A stretch of DNA of 64,000 nucleotides from Podospora bellae-mahoneyi (taxonomy: Eukaryota > Ascomycota > Sordariomycetes > Sordariales > Podosporaceae), in the NCBI RefSeq assembly GCF_035222275.1, contig NC_085883.1, positions 1,178,001-1,242,000 on the forward strand, written 5' to 3'. The position numbers and the translations under genes are program-made. The notes under the pieces were generated by a model that saw nothing but the letters and a program-made list of their open reading frames with translations, was not told where the DNA came from and did no database searches. Positions 55,501 through 64,000 of the stretch are shown piece by piece (the stretch's first letter is position 1; each line of letters begins with the position of its first letter).

Positions 55501-55914
55501 CTTTTCCGAGGTCTTCGGTAGCGTTACGGTCTTCTGGAAGATCTGTCCAACGCGGTCAAGCTGCTCGCTCTTGCTCCAGTCGTCAAAGGTGCCTGTCACG
55601 TAGACTTCCTCGGCATCATGGGGCCTAGCAATTGAGGAGGGGAAACAGTTAGCAAGCTGTCGAACATATAGGCGGCAGAATCGTCATGGTGGCGTCAACC
55701 GGGCGAAGCTTCGAGCGCGGCTGGATTTGCGAGTCAGAGAGTGTTCGCAAGGATGCAAGTTCTCTGAGCGCAATTCGATGCGACCGGTCGGCGAACCGCG
55801 ACATGATAAGTTGCTCTCAATCTGTTGATGGAGACTGCCATTGCCCAGAGCAAAAATAGAGGAGATGGATGATGCATGCGATGCGACTAACCACTTGAAG
55901 GTGAAAGTGCCCAT
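52531..55914 (-). CDS. Crp1/Mdg1-like protein: CBM48 (AMPK glycogen-binding) domain plus long Ala/Glu repeat tail
   Basis: Three exons: 55892-55914, 55489-55624, 52531-54672, giving 766 residues. The first two exons and the start of the third make a CBM48/AMPK-beta-type domain: MGTFTFKWPHDAEEVYVTGT, then FDDWSKSEQL, KTVTLPKTSEKIYYK and FVVDGVWTTDHTAPQEKDHE, then GNENNIL. This is the layout of yeast Crp1/Mdg1, known as cruciform-DNA-binding and pheromone-pathway proteins. A Met at 54576 would give an N-terminally truncated protein that lacks the domain. The tail of about 680 residues is Ala/Glu/Val-rich. At residues 350-435 or so it has 11-residue repeats of the type ATEVASDAAQK, as in LEA proteins, and it ends in a basic NRVSGFFAKLKQKFSGH helix. 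Intron 2 is unusually long (816 bases). Confidence 0.85.
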
Positions 55915-57530
55915 GGCTGCGGGATGCTGCTGATTGGTGAGAACAGAGAGTTCGCTTTGACGGTATCCGTGGGTATAGATAGTATCAAGCAGCGGGCGGC
56001 GTGTCGAATAAAAGCAGGAAGCAGGTAATTGCTGGCTTTTTTCGCAAAGGGAGCAGGAGCAGGAGCAGGAGCAGGTGGAAGTTCAAGCTCGGAGCCGACG
56101 GGGGTGATGCTGTGTGGAAGGGGCTTGTTGAGGTGTCTCTCGAGCTCTCTCGGTCGAGAGAAATGCTTATGCGGCGATACGGCACACAGACCTCCCGTCG
56201 CTCTGGCTGATAGGCAAGGGTAGCTCAGTTGATTGGTGGGGGTCGCGCTGACGTCAATTAGATATGAGAGAGGTGGAGAGAGAGAGAGAGACAAAGGGCC
56301 GCGCAACCAGGAAATGGAAAATCTGGTGATTTTAGAGACAAACGGGAGCTGAAGTCTATTTTGAGCTGCCACCAAATCGTTATCGCAATTCCTTGAACGA
56401 TAGGGATAGGATAATGAGCGTCAATTTTTTTTTTGTGCAGACAGCGGCGCGCAATCACATCAAACAGTCAACAAATGGAAGAGGCTGGCTCGCTCGGGTC
56501 AAAGGTGAAAGCTGCGAATGCGCTAGGGTCCAATTGCACACGCCAAGGCAGGCCACCCGGCCACGTCTGTTGAGGATCACGATTCTTGACCTAGGTACTT
56601 TGTAACCCCCACCGCCGTCCCCCTACCCGTCTTTTCTCACACGTGGATGTTCACCGGCTCTAGGTCTCTCGTTGGGGAAAGAATTTTTTCAGCCTTTTGT
56701 CTCAACCAACTTCAGCAGCCCGTCTTTGACATTTTGGTCATGCTGGTTCCTCTCGGCTCGTTGCTTGTTGAAGCTATCCTGTGCATAAAGATAACGCCAC
56801 CACGACCTTGTACGGCACAGAACCATCACAATGGTGTGGAAGCTTCGAGCTCGAAACTGTCAAACCGAACCTCAAATTTGTTACGCACGTCATCCCACCA
56901 AAAGTGTTTGCAAGAGTGGCAGCCTATTTTAGCACACCGACCAGGGACCTGGCAGCCTGGCATGACATGCACTTACAACCGACCACATGTAACCCTAACC
57001 CAACCTGCTAACGTGGACAATAATACTCCCTAGACATACATATGCACTCCCAGTTCGCGACTTGGCAGACATTATTGATCGATCTGCATATCATCCCTCG
57101 TTCACATTCCATCTCACTATCCCTATAAACACTATCGGTTGCCGAATAAGTTCGTTATGTGTGGCTTCCATTTTTCATCGTCCACCTCCTTTCTACAGCA
57201 GTCTCTGCCGGTACCAAAGGAGCCAGACCAACAAAAAATAGTGGTGTTTGAGAACGCCAGCTACATGCCAACCAAAAAGTAAACAATGAGATAAACGGTG
57301 CCAGAGAGAAAAAATGTTGCAGCAATGGGGATAAACAATCCACCTGCAAGCTCTTGCTCTCGGGCCAAAGAATAACAACGCAAAACAAAAGCACCTATAT
57401 ATCCAAACTCCAGGAATTCATTCATAAAAAGAACGTGCTCATGACCCAATTTTTTTTTTTTAAAAAAAAAATCCCTTCCAAGCACTTTTTGTCAGTCAAA
57501 ACAAAAGCTTCAGTTTTATGAACCCCTCTT
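55915..57530. other. Intergenic region
   Basis: About 1.6 kb upstream of the CBM48-protein gene (minus) and downstream of the ferric reductase gene. A GAGCAG/GGAGCA run lies near 56050-56075 and a GA-rich microsatellite near 56275-56292. No gene seen; a TAGCTCAGTTGATT at 56221 resembles a tRNA A box but has no matching B box. Confidence 0.5.
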
Positions 57531-59586
57531 TTACCACCCAAACTGCTCACAATGCAGCTCAACCCCTGGCCCATCCCCCTGGATCAACCTCGCGGTAGTA
57601 TCCCTGACCACTCTCATCAACCCATGTGGCCCGCATGCAGCCACCAGAACCCGTTGGTTAGCCGGTGTGCTGTTGACAGCATCCCTGATCAACGAAGCCG
57701 CATCTGGACGACCCTCCTTGATTGGGTGCTGAAACCGGTGCGCTGACGCCGAAGTAACAATATCTTTGCCTGACGATCGGCTGCTCTGATGCTCGACATG
57801 GATCTCGATGGCTTCGTGCATCTCCTTCTCGGGGTCCCTATCCCCCAGTGGCCGTCGGTGCGTGGGAGCTGGAATACGTGGCTCGTTCTTCTCCGTATCG
57901 GTATCAATAGGTGACCGTGGCGGTGAGGCCACTTCATTATCAGAGGATGACGACCTGGATTGGAGGAGCGGGTTCTGCCCGTCGCTCGGAAGGTCAGAGG
58001 TCGAGGTGGGGGATCGGGTCACGTAGAGGGTGACGTTGACTTTGGTTGAGTGAGCGTGGGTGCGCAAGAGGTCGAGCTGTTCCTTGAACCACGAGAGGTT
58101 CTCTGTTGGGTGGTTGAGTCAGTCCAACTGCTCTGGCATAGAGGTAAACAGGACAAACGTACCGTGCTTTTGAACTGCCCAAATAAAAACAATATTCTTG
58201 TGAGTCTCCTCTGTCATCCGCTCCAAAACATTCACTGCCAAACCGAATGTGAAGGTAGCACCGCCACCGCCAGCAATAAGCACAATCTTGTCGAACTCCA
58301 TGGGGTCAGGGAAGGTGCCATAAGGACCATCAACCGATGCCTTTACTGAGACACCAGGGTTGGCAACGGCATAGTTGTGAAGATCTCGTGTGAAGCCATT
58401 CTGAGCCTTGACGGTGAACTCGACAGGCGATCCGTGGTGGATGGTAAAGGGGTGTGTCTCCAACTTCCGAATAGCGGGCAACCAGATAAAACAGTGCTTT
58501 CCTGGTTCAGCTCTTGCTGGAACCTTCTTGAGAACGACCTTGGTTCCCCCGTTGGGCAGAGGGTAGAGAGTGGCTTCGTTGTTGACGCTGTTGTACAAGA
58601 CTCGAGACATCCTGATGATGCGGTCGGCGACCCACATCGATGCGGCAAGGAGTGTGAGGATGTATGCTGGCTTGGTGAACTCGGGCTGGTGGAAGCCTGT
58701 TGCAACGATGCCGACAATCCAGCAGGTAATGTGAGTGACATAAAACAACTCATACCAGAAGCGCCGAAGAATGACCGCTGCGAATACGACACTGAGGAAA
58801 GCAAAGCCTGCAACGATGGCTGCGATCTCACCCGGTTCGGCATACTTGGTCAGCAGGCGGCCTTGGCTGTTGAAGAAGGCCGTGTACATGGCTCCGTGCA
58901 GAACCATCTGCGTAAACATGGTGTAGCCTACGATTTGGTGAAGGCAGTTGAGTCGTTCATATGAGTAAGCTGTGAGAAAAGCTAGGGGCGTGTTCTTGAG
59001 GGCTAGAAAGACGAGGAATGCGAGGTTGACCAGAGCCATCCTACCAGACTGTCAGCATACATCACGGCACGTCATGGAGAAGGAAGCCATACCAGCCAAA
59101 TCGTGCCGCAAAGTTGGACAATGAGTTGGTCTCGACGTGAATGAACATGGCCATCAGATTGAGTGCCAAGTACACAATAACCAGAATTGCATGCCCGGCC
59201 GAGCTGAAGCCAGGAACCTTTCTGACCAGAAGGTTTCTGGTGAGTCTGAGTATGGTTTCTCGTCAGTCAACTAGTACTCAGCCTGCAGAAGCTCTCCCTT
59301 CATACCTTGAGGTTGCCACGAAAGGACGGCCAAAGATTCCCAGAGGCTTCTTGGATCTCTCCAACTTTACCACCAGCAGACGTGTCCAGTGGAAAAGCAC
59401 AAAGACAGCGATCAAGCCACAGATCCCTGCCGCATAGTATCTCATTGCTTGTTCTGACACCTTCTGCCTCGCGGCGAACATGGCATAGTAGGCAGGGTTG
59501 CTAGGCCCATGGCTAGCCTGGCCACCGGCGACCGTGCCTCCATGCCCGCCTCCGGTCGCTGTACTTGGGGACGGTCCGGCCATCAC
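57531..59586 (-). CDS. Ferric reductase-like flavocytochrome (FRE/NOX superfamily)
   Basis: Transmembrane electron-transfer enzyme; family members reduce ferric iron or copper at the plasma membrane using NADPH, FAD and two hemes. Four exons: 59306-59586, 59093-59245, 58163-59040, 57531-58102, giving 627 residues. A Gly-rich N-terminus and first helix (YYAAGICGLIAVFVLFHWTR) are followed by the ferric-reductase membrane domain (LVIVYLALNLMAMFIHVETN, LNCLHQIVGYTMFTQMVLHG, then YELFYVTHITCWIVGIVATG), whose histidines are the likely heme ligands. The FAD-binding motif is KLETHPFTIHHG. The NADP-binding stretch is IVLIAGGGGATFTFGLAVNV, and the last catalytic motif is LVAACGPHGLM. A disordered Ser/Asp-rich insert of about 100 residues sits between the NADP strands. 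All junctions are GT-AG and in frame. The metal substrate is inferred from family only. Confidence 0.93.
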
Positions 59587-62500
59587 GGAGCTGAGGTTAT
59601 AGGAGCAAGTGGAGTTGCTGAGAAGGCAGCACTGGGTGAGGTTGCGGACGAGGCAAAGATTAGAAGCAGGGCTGGGCAGGATGGGCGGGCAGCAACTACT
59701 TTATACAAGCTAGGGGTCTTCAGCAAAGCAAGAAGGAGCCAGGGGCAAGGACGAGAGGAAGAACCGAAACTTGAAAAGAAGGACCGTGGTCTAGACCTTC
59801 CTTGAATAACCCATATCACTCTGGGAACCTGGTATATATCTAGTCTTCCCGCAAGCCATCGTGGCCAGCAGGGCTCCCCGCCAGCTTTGTTGAAACGGGG
59901 AAGGTTGAGTGGAGCGTGTCAAGTCGGTACTCCCATATACGGAGCCGACTTGGATGAAAACATGGCAGGGGGGCATCTAGACTACCAGAATGAAAAGTTG
60001 ATTGCTTCAGCGTCACATGGAGGAGCTTGGTAGCTACATGCCAGGCGTCCACGGCACTTCGAACTCCACCATATCCCTGCCAGACTGGTGATGGCAAGTT
60101 CCGTCCGTCTTTAGTCACCATGGCTGCCAGCCGGCCTCCAGGACTGCCTGACGACCTCCACGATGCTCTCACGCTGGGGAGTACGCGGCGCTTCACCGGC
60201 CGTGCCGTCAAGCCCCAAAGGGGTGGATTCTGCGGGCAGGCGATGCGGGTCCTGGGGCTGGCATGCAGGGCCGGCGGGCGTGTGTTCTGTGACAACCTTT
60301 TCGGGGGGGTTGAGATATTGACGGTTTGCCATCTGGGAATTTGGTCAGACTGACAAAGCAGCAACGCCTGTCCCCAGACAGATAGACAAGGCCCTAGAGG
60401 GCACAACGAATGTGGAACGCCAGCCATGGCCTGGCATAGATGGGCTACAACTGGAAGGGCCATCGTCATTGGCGCAACGGTAGTATCAGCAATCTGGCTA
60501 AAAAGGGAGGATAATAACTGGCCCACTAGAGCAAATCCCGCCTGACCGTTGAAACTCGTGCATCGAATGCGTAGCCGTGAGGGAGTGAGTCCCAGGAAAG
60601 GCCCCTGGCTGCCATCCAATATCTACCCCACAAACTCGCAAACGCACGCAATATCTGTCAATATCAGCGCCGACCCTCTATCAAGTTTTGGCAACCTCGT
60701 CCGGGCACTGGTCTGTGGGGCTCCGGGAGACGAGGCCTGTTGCTGGCTCTCTGGTTCTGCCGCACTGCAGGCGACCATCACCGACCGTTGCACCACACTC
60801 CAGCTTGCAGGCCCTATCTCCACCAAGCAACATGGAGGTGACGGTTCGGTCTTTCGCCACGTGAGACGCGGTTGAGATAGGCGAGGACGTAGCCGAATTG
60901 ACCGCGTCAGACGCGAGAAGCAGTAGCAACTGAAGCGAATATGACATATCTCTTTGTCTGTGTCTGTCTCGCCTCCCTGAGAAACAAAGGGCACAAGGGA
61001 AGGGAAGGGCAGAGATGGAAAAGAGGGGCGTGTCCGTCTATCTAAATCTGAACCACAGGACTCGTCGAGGATCCCACGACGAAACAGGCATGCAGGATAA
61101 TAGCAGTTGATGAACCAGCGGAAATCATAACGCGGCACAGATCAGGCGCGGCAGATTGACTTTTGGACTGCCGGGGGGCGGTGGTGGTGGTGAACAGGGG
61201 GGTGACTGATAATAAGAAATGGAATATGCAGAACAACGGGCAGATAGAAAACAACCAAAAGCTTGGTTGCAACGCCCAATCCCATCCGTCTTGTCTCTCC
61301 CCAAGTTGGGTGTGCGGACCGTTTTTGTCTTGGGACGGCAGGTGGGTTTGCCAGAAAAGAAGGATTCTATCCATGAGACGGAAAAGCTTCCATGAGGCGG
61401 TTGTGGCCCACTGTGTCATCACATGTCTTTTTGTCTCGGAGACAGCATCCGTTCAAAACTGTAAAAGTGAAGTCAGATGCAAGCACTCGGAGTGGTTCAA
61501 AAGCAGTGGGTAGCAAGCGCGGTACTTGGCAGTTGGGCAGCTCGTGGGCGCGGACGGGGCGTGGGTAAGGACAGCTTTCCATTGCCGATGTTGCAGGGAG
61601 CCATGGCTGTTGACATTGACAAGGTGGTGGTGATGGGATGAACGGCGGAGGGCCAATCAAGCTGAGGGCCGGGCCACGATCACCGGCTTGCAGAGGTACA
61701 AGAATCGGGCCAATTTCAGGAACAAGAAAAGGCAAAAGAGAGAGAACAATCGGGAAATAGCTGGTGCAAGGAGAGGCTACACAAAGATCGCCAGGTGGAA
61801 GGCCCTCCAGGCCCTCCCTCACCTGCCGTCAGTTTAAACTCGATCAGTCGCTCCCCCGCGCCGTGGGGAACTGGGGTTGCCTCCATTGCGCTAATCCCTA
61901 TTGGGTAACCTCGCAGGCTTGAATGCCGAGACCTTGCCCAGATTGGCCTTGACCCATTGACTTTCTTTCCATTCCATTTCTTCTGCAGAGCAGCACCACT
62001 ACTTACTTTACATCAGGTTTTGCGCCCAGAGGCCGATGTCCTTATTGCAACAATACCTTTGGCAGGCCTTCAGTCTCAACAGTCCGACGTCTTACGTGTT
62101 GTATGCTGTCGGCATTTGACGACATTCCAAAGGCGCCGAGGGCGTGGAAAATTTGGTTTGAGGAACCGGTCACTGACAGCGTGCATCACCGATGCAGCAA
62201 GTGGTTGCGTCAGCCTCCGAAGATCAGGAGCAGCCGCTTTCTGTGCGTCTGGTCAAGGTGTGTGTGTGTGTGTGTTTCCTATCGGTGTATCTTGCCGGAC
62301 CCCCCTCCGTGATGCCCGCAATGACGAGATGACCCACCAAGCCTGCAACCACCACAAAACAGGGGACTAACCCTCACGCCAAAGGGAAGCAGCGGTCACG
62401 AATTACAATCAACAGGCGAGATGTAATTGCCAGAAAAGAGAGGCTGTGACCCTCTGGAGGATGTGATCACTCCCATCTCGGTACATTTTTCTCCATGTCC

Positions 62501-63784
62501 CAGCTGGGCATACAGCTACTTACATACAGGTTACTACTCACACAGCACGAACCCTATCAACATGTTTGGTCGCTTCCATCAGAGCTGCAAGCGATCTCTT
62601 GTCTCCCTCCCCAGTCTGTGCTGGATTCTGCACCAGGACTGCTTTGTCAGATCTTACTTTCCACGTCTTCATTTGGACCCTCGATCCTACCGCCATTCAC
62701 GTTCTAAGCGAGGGCCGTTTGCTGTCATGCTTGACTTACACGCAACCTCTGGATCCACCGCCAAGAAATTACCCGCGTCCAGCTATGCTACCTACGACAC
62801 CCTTCAAGCCTTACGCTGTGTTACTTATCGGTCCGGGGTGATGGTGCAAGTAAGATTGGGGCCGAGAGTAACGCCCCTGGTGCATTATAGCTTCTCTTCC
62901 TAGCTATGATCCGATATCTAGTTTATGGACAGACTTCTGCTCTCGGCGGTAACCCGGCCACTGGTGTCCAACAAAAACCTCACCTTGTTTTTTTGGTGAT
63001 GGGTTCACATCTCTTATCTTTTTGGGTGTGTGGTATCAGGACCTAACTCTCGGCCTGTTGGACGGGCAAGCATGCTGCAGGATCAAGTAGGTACCTATTC
63101 AGGATGGTGTTGCAGTTGCAGTTCTTTAACCACTAGAGCTATGGCTGGGTTTTCTATCCACGTTGCATCAACCATGTCGGTTGTTGCGCGCGGTGGAACT
63201 TCTCAACCAGGCCTTTGTTCGGGGCATATTCCGCCCATCGATGAGATCTTCAACCTGTCGCCCATCTATCTACTCGACCAGATTGACCACGGCACATGAA
63301 AAGCCAGTCCAACCTTGGTGGGAAGCTCCGAGCAGCCAGCAGATTGGTGGAGATGGACAGTTGAATTTACCTCGCCAGCATGTCGAACCGCTCCCTGACT
63401 GCAACATTATTTGGGCGCTTCTACAAGGGCCCATCGCGGAACTGCTGACTGATGAGAAGGTGTTTCTTACATGATATCACGACACGTTCCAGGTTGGTGG
63501 GAAAAGCAGTAAAGATGAGTGCAATAACAAAAACTTTTATTTCTAAAGCAGATTTCTAAGACAAGGCAGATGTTGACAAGACACGGGCGACAACCACATT
63601 CCAAATGCAAACTGCTGGACTCCACGCGACTGTGACTCGAAGCAAAACCAAAACTCCTCCACCGTTTTACGCACTTATCCTGACGGTAGACCAGCTACGG
63701 CGAGGACAAAGGATTTGTTAGTATACGGACAATAATAAACCATGGACGATGCAGAAACGACGGGATAGTGTTGGGTAGGGAGGG
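59587..63784. other. Long gene-free region upstream of the ferric reductase gene
   Basis: About 4.2 kb, the second-longest gene-free stretch here. It should contain the ferric reductase promoter and, at its right end, the 3' flank of the partial membrane-protein gene. The longest frame (259 codons, minus, 59840-60619) has no domain, odd composition and dense overlap with other frames, so I treat it as chance. A (GT)9 microsatellite is listed separately. Confidence 0.45.
62258..62275. repeat. (GT)9 microsatellite
   Basis: An uninterrupted run of nine GT units in the gene-free region. Confidence 0.9.
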
Positions 63785-64000
63785 TTAGTCAAACCTGAAG
63801 CCGGCCAGTCGAGCCCCAAAGTAGATAGAGGGGAAGGTAGCCCACGTAAAGTGAAACCAGCTGACAAAGGTGAGGTAGGGCATGTTCCCAAAGCAGCCCC
63901 CGTTGATGTACCCACCATACCCGCCAACCATGATGAGGTTCCACTGGTAGGCGTACACGAGGGAGCCGAGGAGGAGGAGGAGAAGGATGAGATCTTGCCA
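63785..64000 (-). CDS. Partial integral membrane protein (C-terminal end, cut by window edge)
   Basis: The frame enters at 64000 on the minus strand and ends at a TAA at 63785, so only the last 71 residues are visible. It begins with a very hydrophobic helix (DLILLLLLLGSLVYAYQWNL), then a loop rich in Gly (MVGGYGGYINGGCFGNMPYL) and an aromatic membrane segment (TFVSWFHFTWATFPSIYFGA), ending RLAGFRFD. The helix and aromatic segment suggest a polytopic membrane protein; I do not recognise the family. The start and any upstream introns lie beyond the window. Confidence 0.6.
   Translation of the reverse strand, partial: WQDLILLLLLLGSLVYAYQWNLIMVGGYGGYINGGCFGNMPYLTFVSWFHFTWATFPSIYFGARLAGFRFD

Noticed and set aside
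56221-56270. TAGCTCAGTTGATTGG resembling a tRNA A box
   Set aside because: No B box or acceptor stem follows at the right distance.
60460-60545. tRNA-like stretch with TGGCGCAACGGTAGTATC
   Set aside because: Resembles an A box, but the D stem does not pair well, no acceptor stem closes it and the B-box position reads GAGCAAATCC, which is a poor match.
59840-60619. 259-codon minus-strand open frame
   Set aside because: No domain, no sensible start context, unusual composition and a competing plus-strand frame over the same bases; lies where the ferric reductase promoter is expected.

Overview
This window is nuclear DNA of a filamentous ascomycete, most likely a Sordariomycete of the Sordariales type. 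The evidence is one gene per transcription unit on both strands, short introns (about 50-100 bp) with GTAAGT/GTATGT-like donors and CTAAC-like branch sites, compact intergenic spaces beside multi-kb gene-poor stretches, and proteins typical of the group (fungal VTC1, Ahc1-type zinc finger, Crp1/Mdg1-type CBM48 protein, GPI-anchored cysteine-rich protein). All gene models come from reading the sequence. Splice sites were chosen so that exons stay in frame, and I checked that spliced lengths are multiples of three.

Layout. 1-5.8 kb: no recognisable gene. 5.8-11.2 kb, all minus strand: CTP:phosphocholine cytidylyltransferase (PCT1), a CAP/PR-1-like gene with a one-base frameshift near its 3' end, and an F-box protein. 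11.2-16.1 kb: gene-poor. It holds a Tctex-1 dynein light chain (minus), two TIR-bounded non-autonomous elements (13452-13727, and the much clearer 15539-16074 with TA target duplication) and a degenerate 52-bp tandem repeat. 16.2-18.5 kb: VTC1 (plus), with two CACGTG boxes upstream, faces an Alba-domain protein (minus). 20.8-22.8 kb: Ahc1-like protein of the ADA acetyltransferase complex. 23.9-26.4 kb: remains of a low-complexity coiled-coil gene, now frameshifted. 27.4-30.8 kb: RTF1 (minus) and COQ7 (plus) share a 458-bp bidirectional promoter. 31.3-39.5 kb: a 1840-residue phospholipase D (minus) diverges from gamma-tubulin (plus). 39.5-46.4 kb: a decaying array of related orphan genes with KRKP-type low-complexity stretches and duplicated flanks. 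46.4-55.9 kb: a GPI-anchored cysteine-rich protein, an uncharacterised disordered protein with a GC-AG intron, an RNF10/Mag2 RING protein, and a Crp1-like CBM48 protein with a long Ala/Glu repeat tail and an 816-bp intron. 57.5-59.6 kb: a ferric-reductase-type flavocytochrome. 59.6-63.8 kb: gene-free. 63.8-64 kb: the C-terminal end of a membrane protein cut by the window edge.

The genes do not form a pathway cluster. They are mostly housekeeping: lipid synthesis and signalling (PCT1, PLD), polyphosphate (VTC1), ubiquinone (COQ7), transcription and chromatin (RTF1, Ahc1-like), cytoskeleton (dynein light chain, gamma-tubulin) and iron/redox (ferric reductase). The candidates for undescribed biology are the decaying orphan array at 40.5-45.0 kb, the two TIR elements, and the paired CACGTG sites before VTC1.
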